Source: Halobacillus_B rhizosphaerae (GTDB lineage Bacteria; Bacillota; Bacilli; Bacillales; Halobacillaceae). Taken from it: a stretch of 64,000 nt of DNA. The first letter of the stretch is position 1. Each line of letters opens with the position of its first letter. This document shows positions 41,421 through 49,450 of the stretch, in pieces. The stretch spans positions 124,001 through 188,000 of the forward strand of contig NZ_JAUTWQ010000001.1 of assembly GCF_046719735.1 (NCBI RefSeq), read 5' to 3'. The position numbers and the translations under genes were made by a program. The notes under the pieces were generated by a model. That model had not been told where the DNA came from, did no database searches, and worked only from the letters and a program-made list of their open reading frames with translations.

Positions 41421-42257
41421 ATGAAAAAATTACTTTTTATGATTGCGTTGAGTTCTCTACTCATCTTTGCTTTGTCCGCATGCGGAAGCAGTGATGATGG
41501 AGAAGAGAGTTCTGGCGACTCAAACAACTCATCAGATACTTCAGGAGATTCAGGCAAATCCGCTTCTGATTATAATCTAGTAAAGGATGGTAAATTCACT
41601 TTTGCTTCCTCTGGAGAATTCCGTCCGTTCAGCATGACATCGGGCGGGGAAATGACTGGGTTTGATATTGACGTAGCGAATGCTGTTGCCGAGCAATTGG
41701 GCTTAGAACCTAACCAGCAGAAATTTAAGTTCGCAGCGATAGTAGAAGGGGTAAAATCAGGCCGTTTTGATGCGGCAGTTGCCAGTCATACCATTACACC
41801 TGAACGCCAAAAGGAAGTCGATTTCTCGACGCCTTATTACTATTCAGGGGCTCAAGTTTTCACTCGCCCTGGAAGCGATATTAAAAGTCTTGATGATTTA
41901 AAAGGTAAAGAGGTTGCAGTATCTAAAGGATCAACTTACGCGAAGTTTGCTCAAAAAGTAACTGATAATGTGAAGACCTATGATAGTGATGTTGTGGCTT
42001 TGCAATCCTTGTCAAAAGGCCGTCATGATGCAGTTATTACTGACTTCCTTACAGGGAAAGAAGCGAAAGGGCAGGGACTTAAGATTGAAGCAAAAGATAT
42101 GATCGAAAGAAGTGAACAAGCCATTGCCGTCGCCAAAGGAAATGATAAATTACTTGAAGACATCAATGCCGCTTTAAAAACCCTTCGTGAAGATGGAACA
42201 CTGAAAGAAATAAGTGAAAAATACTTTAAAGATGATATCACCACGAAGCCTGAGTAA
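41421..42257 (+). CDS. Polar amino-acid ABC transporter substrate-binding lipoprotein
   Basis: This is an extracytoplasmic solute-binding protein of the family 3 (SBP_bac_3) type. The lipobox LSAC puts the lipidated Cys at about residue 21, followed by a Ser/Gly/Asp-rich linker. The binding domain shows GEFRPFSM, GFDIDVANAVAEQLGLEP, DAAVASHTITPERQKEVDFS and LDDLKGKEVAVSKGSTY. The substrate is probably glutamine, arginine or another polar amino acid; I cannot narrow it down. Start is ATG 41421; TTG 41412 is too near the AAGGAGAGG site. It heads a three-gene transporter set absent from this place in B. subtilis. Confidence 0.92.
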   Translation: MKKLLFMIALSSLLIFALSACGSSDDGEESSGDSNNSSDTSGDSGKSASDYNLVKDGKFTFASSGEFRPFSMTSGGEMTGFDIDVANAVAEQLGLEPNQQKFKFAAIVEGVKSGRFDAAVASHTITPERQKEVDFSTPYYYSGAQVFTRPGSDIKSLDDLKGKEVAVSKGSTYAKFAQKVTDNVKTYDSDVVALQSLSKGRHDAVITDFLTGKEAKGQGLKIEAKDMIERSEQAIAVAKGNDKLLEDINAALKTLREDGTLKEISEKYFKDDITTKPE

Positions 42258-42277
42258 TTTGGTTAATCATTTTCACT

Positions 42278-42306
42278 AAAGAGCGCGCGTGCAGCGTGCT
42301 CTTTTT
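42278..42306 (+). terminator. Intercistronic terminator/attenuator
   Basis: AAAGAGCGCG pairs imperfectly with CGTGCTCTTT and is followed by TTTTTA. Placed between binding-protein and permease genes, it would give excess binding protein, a common arrangement. Confidence 0.65.
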
Positions 42307-42329
42307 AAATGGAGAGGGAGTTGAGTTAT

Positions 42330-42992
42330 TTGTATTTGTCAGCTAGTTTCTGGGAAGCACTTATAAATAGTAAGGGAATATTTTTAGAAGCTTCAAAAAT
42401 GACACTTGCTTTAACAGCTGTATCAATTTTTATCGCGATCTTTATCGGTTTGTTTTTTGCCCTGTTAAAAATTTCTGATGTGAAAGTTTTAGGCTGGATC
42501 GCAAATGTTTATATTTACATCGTACGTGGGACCCCGTTAATTGTACAAATCTTCGTCTTTTACTATGGACTAACAAGTATTTGGATGATAAGTGGATTTT
42601 GGTCCGTGGCATTAGGGCTCGCCTTCCACAATGGTGCTTATATCGCTGAGATATTCCGTGGTTCTATACAATCGATTGGGAAAGGGCAAACGGAGGCTGG
42701 CCGGTCTTTAGGTATGAGCAGTTCCTTAACAATGCGCCGGATTATTCTGCCCCAAGCATTTCGGAGGGCATTGCCTCCTCTTGGAAACCAGTTTATTATT
42801 GGGTTAAAGGACTCTTCTCTAGCCGCCTTTATAGGGGTTTCTGAAATATTTGCAGTCGCCACTACCAGAGGAGCAAACACGTTTGATTACATGACTTGGC
42901 TGCTCGTCAGTGCGGTTTATTACTTAATTCTAGTGTTCTTACTGACAATGGTGGTCAGTTTAATTGAGAAGAAAATGTCAATTAGTGATTAA
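42330..42992 (+). CDS. Polar amino-acid ABC transporter permease
   Basis: This is a membrane-spanning subunit of the His/Glu/Gln/Arg transporter family, with about five helices. The family signature YIVRGTPLIVQIFVFYYGL is near residue 65, and the EAA loop reads EAGRSLGMSSSLTMRRIILP near 130. The start is uncertain: TTG 42330 stands 9 bases after GGAGAGGGAG and is preferred; the in-frame ATG 42309 lies within the tail of the attenuator. With TTG 42330 the protein has 220 aa. Confidence 0.9.
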   Translation: MYLSASFWEALINSKGIFLEASKMTLALTAVSIFIAIFIGLFFALLKISDVKVLGWIANVYIYIVRGTPLIVQIFVFYYGLTSIWMISGFWSVALGLAFHNGAYIAEIFRGSIQSIGKGQTEAGRSLGMSSSLTMRRIILPQAFRRALPPLGNQFIIGLKDSSLAAFIGVSEIFAVATTRGANTFDYMTWLLVSAVYYLILVFLLTMVVSLIEKKMSISD

Positions 42993-43010
42993 CAGAGGGG
43001 GACATACAGC

Positions 43011-43751
43011 TTGGTGAAAAAAAATGAAATGGTACGCGTAGATAAATTAAATAAATCGTTTGGAGATCTTCATGTATTAAAAGATATAGACTTTAACGTG
43101 GATGAAAGTGAAGTTGTGGTACTCATTGGAGCGAGTGGCTCTGGAAAGAGTACAATGCTGCGCTGTATCAACTTCTTAGAAATGAAAAATAGTGGAGATA
43201 TCTATATTAAAGGGAAAGAAGTAGATCCCAAAAAGGATGATTTGAACAAGGTTAGACAAAAGGTTGGAATGGTCTTTCAACATTTTAATCTCTTTCCCCA
43301 TAAGAGCGTGTTGGAGAATGTGATTGAGGCTCCGATGCAGGTGAAAGGGCTGGCAAAGGCAGAAGCTGCGAAAGAAGGCAGAGAGCTGCTGGAAAAAGTA
43401 GGTCTAGGCGACAAAGCTGATGATTATCCTTCTCGTTTATCCGGCGGTCAGAAGCAGAGGGTAGCCATTGCCAGGGCTCTTGCCATGAAGCCTGAAGTGA
43501 TGTTATTTGATGAACCTACCTCTGCATTAGACCCTGAATTGGTAGGTGAAGTGCTGCAAACCATGAAACGGCTCGCTCAGGAAGGGATGACTATGATTGT
43601 GGTGACTCATGAAATGGGCTTTGCGCGAGAAGTCGCAGATCGAGTCGTCTATATGCATGATGGTAAAATTGTGGAAACTGGGGCGCCGAACGAGATTTTT
43701 GATCATCCGAAGGAAGAAAGAACCCAGGCGTTTCTAAGTTCGATTCTTTAA
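43011..43751 (+). CDS. Polar amino-acid ABC transporter ATPase
   Basis: This nucleotide-binding subunit resembles GlnQ/ArtP. Walker A is GASGSGKST near residue 40, the signature LSGGQKQRVAIARALAMKP near 142, Walker B VMLFDEPTSALDPELVGEVL, and the H-loop VVTHEMGFAREVADR. At 246 aa it is standard. Start is TTG 43011, 9 bases after AGAGGGGG, with GTG 43014 as alternative. It ends at a bidirectional terminator shared with the convergent membrane-protein gene. Confidence 0.95.
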   Translation: MVKKNEMVRVDKLNKSFGDLHVLKDIDFNVDESEVVVLIGASGSGKSTMLRCINFLEMKNSGDIYIKGKEVDPKKDDLNKVRQKVGMVFQHFNLFPHKSVLENVIEAPMQVKGLAKAEAAKEGRELLEKVGLGDKADDYPSRLSGGQKQRVAIARALAMKPEVMLFDEPTSALDPELVGEVLQTMKRLAQEGMTMIVVTHEMGFAREVADRVVYMHDGKIVETGAPNEIFDHPKEERTQAFLSSIL

Positions 43752-43759
43752 AGCTAAAA

Positions 43760-43790
43760 ACAAGCCGCTCATATACATTGAGCGGCTTGT
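43760..43790. terminator. Bidirectional terminator
   Basis: ACAAGCCGCTCA (43760-43771) pairs perfectly with 43779-43790, between convergent genes. Confidence 0.88.
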
Positions 43791-43791
43791 C

Positions 43792-44268
43792 TTACTTTTT
43801 ACGTAGAAGCATATACATACCAATAGCAATAAGTACAATCGGCCAGAATTTCTCCAATAACCGAACGAATTGAGCGATCCAGTGTAACCAGCCGGGGTTC
43901 GCTGCCAACGCAAATACGGCAAGCCCAGTTAAAATAAGGCCGGGAAAGAGGCCGGATTTTGATTTGGTATACCTTAATAAAAAGGAAACTCCGATGATCA
44001 GCGGGTAAATGGCCCAGTGGTCCACCCAAAAAGAATAATGCGTTAATCCATGAAAATGAATGCCGAGCAACAGCAGGAGAGATCCTATGAAGATGTTTTG
44101 ATATTCCTTAGCTGTGTAACTATATATTAGGAAAGCGGCACCGATAATAATGAGTAAAGTCGGCCAAGAGTAATAGGACTGAAAGAGGGAAATACTAAAC
44201 TGTCGAAGCAAGAAAAAAATTCCAAATCCTACTAGTAATAATCCAGTAAGCCAATTCTGTTTTTTCAT
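43792..44268 (-). CDS. LiaI/LiaF-type membrane-segment protein
   Basis: This 158-aa integral membrane protein has about seven short hydrophobic segments, among them NWLTGLLLVGFGIFFLLRQF, WPTLLIIIGAAFLIYSY and FWPIVLIAIGMYMLLRKK. The repeated G...F...W-P...I.IG pattern is that of the DUF5668 / LiaI-LiaF-like transmembrane region. The C-terminal cell-wall-stress domain of LiaF is absent. Function is unknown. GGAGG precedes the ATG on its strand. Together with the transporter it separates ysxC from hemA. Confidence 0.75.
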   Translation of the reverse strand: MKKQNWLTGLLLVGFGIFFLLRQFSISLFQSYYSWPTLLIIIGAAFLIYSYTAKEYQNIFIGSLLLLLGIHFHGLTHYSFWVDHWAIYPLIIGVSFLLRYTKSKSGLFPGLILTGLAVFALAANPGWLHWIAQFVRLLEKFWPIVLIAIGMYMLLRKK

Positions 44269-44356
44269 TCTAAACCTCCAGGAACAATCATTACATAAGT
44301 TGATTTCTTGCGATATTACGCTGGTTTTGGTATATTACAGACGGATTATCTTTAAA

Positions 44357-44371
44357 TTATAGTTATTATTA
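44357..44371. promoter_or_regulatory. Candidate PerR box upstream of hemA
   Basis: TTATAGTTATTATTA matches the PerR consensus TTATAATNATTATAA at 12 of 14 defined positions. The hemAXCDBL operon is under PerR in B. subtilis. The box lies about 90 bases before the nearest -10 I can see, which weakens the call. Confidence 0.4.
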
Positions 44372-44460
44372 GAAACTGAAATAAACATCATATAATTTCA
44401 TCCTATCACAATACTTTCAAATTCTGTTCAAATTTTAACAGAAAGCTTATATGATTTTCA

Positions 44461-44469
44461 TGTTATAAT
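44461..44469 (+). promoter_or_regulatory. Extended -10 promoter of the hem operon
   Basis: TGTTATAAT is a consensus TATAAT with an extended TG motif, 45 bases before the hemA start. No clear -35 is present, as is common for extended -10 promoters. Confidence 0.6.
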
Positions 44470-44514
44470 GTACAGTATGTAAAAGATTGAGGACGTTAAT
44501 TGGGGGTAGATCAA

Positions 44515-45885
44515 ATGCATATTTTAGCTGTTGGTTTAAATTATAAAACAGCCCCTGTGGAAATTAGAGAAAAGCTTACATTTTCTGATGAACACGTGCC
44601 TGAGGCGATGCAGCGTCTCAGCGTCCAGAAAAGTGTCCTTGAGAATGTGATTATTTCTACATGTAACCGTACGGAAATCTATGCTGTTGTCGACCAGCTT
44701 CATACAGGCAGGTATTATATAAAACAATTTCTTGCTGATTGGTTTAAGCTGGATAAGGAGGATTTCTCTCCATATCTTTCTATAATGGAAGACGATGGGG
44801 CCATAGAACATTTAATGAGAGTGACCGCCGGTTTAGATTCCATGGTACTTGGAGAAACACAAATCCTTGGACAAATGAAGCAGGCCTTTCATTTGGCACA
44901 GGAGTCCCAAACTACGGGTACTATTTTTAACCAGTTATTTAAACAATCCATTACGAATGCAAAGAAAGCCCATAAGGATACTGAAATTGGTGAAAATGCT
45001 GTATCTGTAAGTTATGCAGCTGTTGAACTTGCCAGAAAGATTTTTGGTGATTTAGTTCATAAGCATATCGTAATCTTAGGTGCTGGAAAAATGGGTGAAT
45101 TAGCTGCAAAGAATCTTCAAGGCTCAGGAGTGAAACAGGTCACAGTAGTCAATCGTACGTTATCAAAAGCTGAGGTGGTTGCAGATCAGTTTAATGGACT
45201 GGCTACAACGATGGACCACCTAGATGAGGCATTGATTGATGCTGATATTGTTATTAGCTCTACAGGCGCAAGCGGATATGTGATCTCCAGGGATCGTATG
45301 GAGCCTATCCATCGTCAACGTAAAGGGAAGCCGCTATTTTTAGTGGATATTGCTGTCCCGCGTGACTTAGACCCTGCCTTGGAAGACTTAGAGAGCGTTT
45401 TCCTATATGATATTGATGATTTACAAGGGATTGTCGATGCCAACCTGGCACGTAGAAAACAGGCAGCTGAACAAATCGATCTGTTGATTGAAGAACAAAT
45501 CGTGGAATTTAAAGAATGGCTTCAAACCATTGGTGTTGTTCCTGTTATTTCTGCTCTCCGCTCTAAGGCGCTCGGCATCCAGGCAGAAACGATGAAGAGC
45601 ATTGAGCGGAAAATTCCTGAACTGTCAGAGCGTGAAAAGAAAGTGCTCCGTAAGCATACAAAAAGCATTATTAATCAAATGCTGAAAGAACCGATTCAGC
45701 AGGCGAAAGAATTAGCGGCAAAGCCGGATTCTAAAGAAAATCTGGAGTTATTTACTAAGATCTTTGGCATCAGTGAAGAAGTTGAGCAGGAAGTTATCGA
45801 ACAAGAAAGAAAGAATAGAAGTGCAGTACAGAACGCTGAAGAAGGACCCTCCTTTTCATCAATCGCCCAGATTGCTAATTCATAA
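44515..45885 (+). CDS. hemA: Glutamyl-tRNA reductase
   Basis: HemA reduces Glu-tRNA to glutamate-1-semialdehyde, the first committed step of tetrapyrrole synthesis. The catalytic Cys lies in ISTCNRTEIYAV near residue 50, the GLDSMVLGETQILGQMKQAF signature near 100 and the NADPH fold in ILGAGKMGELAAKNL near 183. At 456 aa it is full length. Start is ATG 44515; TTG 44500 lies at the ribosome site. It is first in hemAXCDBL, with hemX following closely. Confidence 0.97.
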   Translation: MHILAVGLNYKTAPVEIREKLTFSDEHVPEAMQRLSVQKSVLENVIISTCNRTEIYAVVDQLHTGRYYIKQFLADWFKLDKEDFSPYLSIMEDDGAIEHLMRVTAGLDSMVLGETQILGQMKQAFHLAQESQTTGTIFNQLFKQSITNAKKAHKDTEIGENAVSVSYAAVELARKIFGDLVHKHIVILGAGKMGELAAKNLQGSGVKQVTVVNRTLSKAEVVADQFNGLATTMDHLDEALIDADIVISSTGASGYVISRDRMEPIHRQRKGKPLFLVDIAVPRDLDPALEDLESVFLYDIDDLQGIVDANLARRKQAAEQIDLLIEEQIVEFKEWLQTIGVVPVISALRSKALGIQAETMKSIERKIPELSEREKKVLRKHTKSIINQMLKEPIQQAKELAAKPDSKENLELFTKIFGISEEVEQEVIEQERKNRSAVQNAEEGPSFSSIAQIANS

Positions 45886-45899
45886 GGGTGGAATTTGTC

Positions 45900-46718
45900 A
45901 TGTGGGATTTCAAGTGGATTTATGAACTCGTGCTGTTACTGTACGGTCTTAGTTTAATCGGATACTTCATCGATTTTATTCAAACAAACCGGAAGGCTAA
46001 TCGATCCGCCTTCTGGTTACTTAGTGTGGTTTGGCTGCTGCAAACCTTTTTTTTATTGAGTCAGGTTCTTGTTAAAGACAACTTTCCAGTTATGAATATT
46101 TATGAAGGTCTCTATTTTTACGCATGGATTTTAGTAACCTTTTCATTATTGATAAACCGGTTATTCCGCGTGGACTTTCTGGTTTTTTTTACAAATGTAC
46201 TTGGATTTCTCGTAATGCTGCTGCACATTTCCACTCGTGCCCAAGCGGATCTTGCTGAGCAAGGCGTCCGATTGGTGAATGAAATGCTGGTAGTACATAT
46301 AAGTCTTGCACTTATATCCTACGCTTTTTTCACTTTTTCGTTCGTATTTTCGATCATGTACTTGCTGCAGTATCGTTTACTCAAGCAGAAAAAATGGAAT
46401 ACCAAGCTTTTTAGATTAGGGGATTTAACGAAACTTGATTATTTCTCCTATATAGCTATCATGCTTGGGGTTCCCCTGCTGGTTATAGCTATTATTCTAG
46501 GAGTGACCTGGGGATATGTTTCTCCGGACGTTTTTTATTGGTACGATTCTAAAACATTGGGTTCCTTTCTCGTATTGCTCGTTTATATTATTTATTTAGT
46601 TTTACGAGTGGTAAAGGGCTATCAGGGACGTACAATTTCCATATTTAATACGGCTGCATTTTTGTTTTTACTTATTAATTTTCTGCTCTTTGGATCATTA
46701 TCAAACTTTCATTTTTAA
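45900..46718 (+). CDS. hemX: HemX membrane protein
   Basis: HemX is an eight-helix membrane protein of the CcsA/ResC type that lowers HemA abundance in B. subtilis. Hydrophobic segments span most of the 272 aa; FPVMNIYEGLYFYAWILVTF near residue 60 and VHISLALISYAFFTFSF near 130 resemble the cytochrome c assembly family. ATG 45900 is preferred over GTG 45888 because AAGGGTGG overlaps the latter. The start lies 14 bases after the hemA stop. Confidence 0.93.
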   Translation: MWDFKWIYELVLLLYGLSLIGYFIDFIQTNRKANRSAFWLLSVVWLLQTFFLLSQVLVKDNFPVMNIYEGLYFYAWILVTFSLLINRLFRVDFLVFFTNVLGFLVMLLHISTRAQADLAEQGVRLVNEMLVVHISLALISYAFFTFSFVFSIMYLLQYRLLKQKKWNTKLFRLGDLTKLDYFSYIAIMLGVPLLVIAIILGVTWGYVSPDVFYWYDSKTLGSFLVLLVYIIYLVLRVVKGYQGRTISIFNTAAFLFLLINFLLFGSLSNFHF

Positions 46719-46737
46719 ACCTTGAGGAGGATGTATT

Positions 46738-47667
46738 TTGCGAAAAATCGTCATTGGTTCACGAAAAAGCAATCTGGCTATCACTCAGACAGAATGGGTG
46801 ATCGAACAACTGAAAAACTTGGATCCTTCTTATGAATTTGAAATTAAGCGAATTTCTACCAAAGGGGATCAAATCCTTGATGTTACTTTAAACAAAGTAG
46901 GCGGAAAAGGGCTATTTATTAAGGAAATTGAGCAGGCGATGTATGATAAAGAAATTGACATGGCAGTTCATAGTATGAAGGATATACCGGGAGAAGTTGC
47001 TGAAGGACTGACCGTGGCATCGATTCCTGTGCGGGAGGATCATCGGGATGCTTTTGTCTCTAATGGAAATGTTCTCCTTAAAGATCTTCCAGCCGGCGCT
47101 GTGGTAGGAACAAGCAGTCTCCGAAGAGGTTCGCAGATTAAGGCAGTCCGGCCAGATGTGGAAATCAAATGGATTAGAGGAAATATTGACACACGTTTAC
47201 GGAAACTGAAGGAAGAAGACTATGACGCCATTATCCTTGCAGCCGCTGGATTAAAGAGAATGGGCTGGGATGATGATCTAGTTACGGAATATCTTGAGCC
47301 CGAGGTTTGTGTCCCTGCTGTTGGACAAGGTGCCCTCGCCATCCAATGCAGAGAAGATGATGAAGAACTTCGTGACTATCTTATGAAGATCAATCATGAA
47401 TACACTGCTGTTACGGTTAAAGCTGAACGAAAATTTCTTCAAGACTTAAATGGAGGCTGTCAAGTTCCCATTGGTGGTTATGCTTACAGGAAAGGAAAAG
47501 AAATTGTCCTGACTGGTCTGGTGGGTACTCCAGATGGCAAAACTATTTTACAAGAAACGGTTAGCGGTGAAGATCCTCTAGAAGTCGGTAAAGAGACAGC
47601 GAAACGTTTAAAAGCCCAAGGTGCCCAGGAAATTGTCGACCGGGCTAAAGAGGAGTTCGGTCAATAA
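46738..47667 (+). CDS. hemC: Hydroxymethylbilane synthase
   Basis: HemC joins four porphobilinogens into hydroxymethylbilane. The start region is IVIGSRKSNLAITQTEWVI, and AVHSMKDIPGE, GTSSLRRGSQ and RGNIDTRL are the substrate-binding signatures. The dipyrromethane cofactor is attached to the Cys of LNGGCQVPIGGYA near residue 241. At 309 aa it is standard. Start is TTG at 46738 behind GAGGAGG. The stop overlaps the hemD start as TAATG. Confidence 0.97.
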   Translation: MRKIVIGSRKSNLAITQTEWVIEQLKNLDPSYEFEIKRISTKGDQILDVTLNKVGGKGLFIKEIEQAMYDKEIDMAVHSMKDIPGEVAEGLTVASIPVREDHRDAFVSNGNVLLKDLPAGAVVGTSSLRRGSQIKAVRPDVEIKWIRGNIDTRLRKLKEEDYDAIILAAAGLKRMGWDDDLVTEYLEPEVCVPAVGQGALAIQCREDDEELRDYLMKINHEYTAVTVKAERKFLQDLNGGCQVPIGGYAYRKGKEIVLTGLVGTPDGKTILQETVSGEDPLEVGKETAKRLKAQGAQEIVDRAKEEFGQ

Positions 47668-48437
47668 TGACTGCACTTGCAGGGAAACGTATTCTTAATA
47701 CTAGAGGTAAATCCCAGGCGAAATCCCTGTCCATATTAATAGAACAAGCAGGGGGGAGCACCATTGAGGCCCCTCTGCTTTCCTTTCAAAGTCATTCATC
47801 AGAAAAAAATGATGATATCATCTCTAAACTTCACGACTATTCCTGGGTTTTTGTGACAAGCTCTAATGGTGTGAAGTTTTTTTTCGATTTATTAACGGAA
47901 AGACAAAAGGTGCTGCCCAAGCAGATCCGCTGGGCCGTGGTAGGGAAAAAAACTTCCCGAATACTTGCCGATTATGGTATAGAAGCTGATTTTATGCCTA
48001 ATAAGTTCCAAGCTCAGCAGTTGGTTAAAGAATTCTTATGCCTCTATGAACATCCTGGACACATTCTTTTTATCCGCGGCAATCAATCTCGGGAGGAAAT
48101 TCCTCGGATGTTGAAGGAAAAACAGGTGTTTTTTCAAACAATGACTGTTTATGATACGCTACCATTAAAAGATAGTCAGGATCTGATCCATGCATGTATC
48201 GAGCACAGTACAGTGGATGCTTTAACTTTCACTAGTCCTTCAACGATCGATGCTTTTATGGAGGCGCTCGGCAAGGGAAAGCAGAAAGCGCTGAGTTTTC
48301 CTTGTTTCTGTATTGGACCGACAACAGGAGCGAGGGCACGTGAAAAGGGATTTAAAGAAATCTATATTCCTGAGCAGTATACCCTCTCTCATATGGTAGA
48401 CCAAATAATTAAATACTTTTCCAATAAAGGAGTTTAA
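47667..48437 (+). CDS. hemD: Uroporphyrinogen-III synthase
   Basis: HemD cyclises hydroxymethylbilane with D-ring inversion. The sequence is poorly conserved, as usual for this enzyme, but the two-domain pattern is visible: ILNTRGKSQAKSLSILIEQA at the start, WVFVTSSNGVKFFFDLL near 58, HILFIRGNQSREEIP near 132 and LTFTSPSTIDAFMEAL near 185. At 256 aa it is normal. Its ATG overlaps the hemC stop by one base and hemB follows after 4 bases. Confidence 0.94.
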   Translation: MTALAGKRILNTRGKSQAKSLSILIEQAGGSTIEAPLLSFQSHSSEKNDDIISKLHDYSWVFVTSSNGVKFFFDLLTERQKVLPKQIRWAVVGKKTSRILADYGIEADFMPNKFQAQQLVKEFLCLYEHPGHILFIRGNQSREEIPRMLKEKQVFFQTMTVYDTLPLKDSQDLIHACIEHSTVDALTFTSPSTIDAFMEALGKGKQKALSFPCFCIGPTTGARAREKGFKEIYIPEQYTLSHMVDQIIKYFSNKGV

Positions 48438-48441
48438 TATC

Positions 48442-49422
48442 ATGAAAGAATTAGAGTTTAAACGTCACCGCCGCCTCCGCAGCACAGATAATATGCGTGC
48501 GCTAGTGAGAGAAACCCACTTACTTAAAGACGATTTGATTTTCCCTATTTTTGTGCTGGAAGAAAATGATGTAAAGAACGAAGTACCTTCCATGCCTGGA
48601 GTTTATCAAGTCTCGCTTAATTACTTAACCGAAGAAATGAACGAGCTGGTGAACTTAGGGATCAAATCAGTGATTGTGTTTGGAGTACCCCAGGAAAAAG
48701 ATGAAGCAGGCAGTGAAGCCTATAACGAAGAAGGCATCGTGCAAAGAGCAATTCGCCAAATCAAAGAAGAAGTCCCTTCACTTACAGTTATAGCGGATAC
48801 ATGCCTCTGTCAGTACACTGACCACGGGCACTGTGGAGTGGTTCGTAATGGAGATATTGCGAATGATGAATCTCTTGAACTAATCACGAAAACGGCAATT
48901 ACTCAAGCGCAGGCGGGAGCAGACATTATTGCTCCGTCTAATATGATGGATGGTTTTGTAGCTGCGATCCGTCAGGGATTAGATGAGGCCGGTTACAGCC
49001 AAATTCCTGTCATGAGTTACGCAGTAAAATATGCTTCAGCTTTTTATGGACCTTTCCGTGATGCTGCGCATAGTACGCCGCAGTTTGGTGACCGTAAAGC
49101 TTACCAAATGGACCCGGCCAATCGTCTAGAGGCCATCAGGGAAGCTGAATCCGATGTGGAAGAAGGAGCGGACTTTCTTATCGTGAAACCTTCTCTTGCG
49201 TACCTTGATATCATGAGAGAAGTGAAAGACCGCTTTCGTTTGCCGCTGGTGGCTTACAATGTAAGCGGCGAATATGCCATGATTAAAGCTGCCGCCCAAA
49301 ATGGCTGGGTGGATGAGAAAGCGATTGTACTTGAAAAATTAACAGCCATGAAGCGCGCTGGGGCAGATTTGATTATTACCTACTTTGCCAAAGACGCAGC
49401 CAAATGGCTTAGTGAATCATAA
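48442..49422 (+). CDS. hemB: Delta-aminolevulinic acid dehydratase
   Basis: HemB condenses two 5-aminolevulinate molecules to porphobilinogen. The metal-binding cysteines are in ADTCLCQYTDHGHCGVV near residue 119, and the Schiff-base lysines lie in MSYAVKYASAFYGPFRDAA and LIVKPSLAYLDIMRE. At 326 aa it is standard. AAAGGAG precedes the ATG by a few bases, directly after hemD. Confidence 0.97.
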   Translation: MKELEFKRHRRLRSTDNMRALVRETHLLKDDLIFPIFVLEENDVKNEVPSMPGVYQVSLNYLTEEMNELVNLGIKSVIVFGVPQEKDEAGSEAYNEEGIVQRAIRQIKEEVPSLTVIADTCLCQYTDHGHCGVVRNGDIANDESLELITKTAITQAQAGADIIAPSNMMDGFVAAIRQGLDEAGYSQIPVMSYAVKYASAFYGPFRDAAHSTPQFGDRKAYQMDPANRLEAIREAESDVEEGADFLIVKPSLAYLDIMREVKDRFRLPLVAYNVSGEYAMIKAAAQNGWVDEKAIVLEKLTAMKRAGADLIITYFAKDAAKWLSES

Positions 49423-49450
49423 TCTTTAGATCTGAAAGGGATGGTAGGAA

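Noticed and set aside
43799..44029. Second minus-strand frame in the LiaI/LiaF-like gene
   Set aside because: Overlaps the better frame, no ribosome site; shadow.
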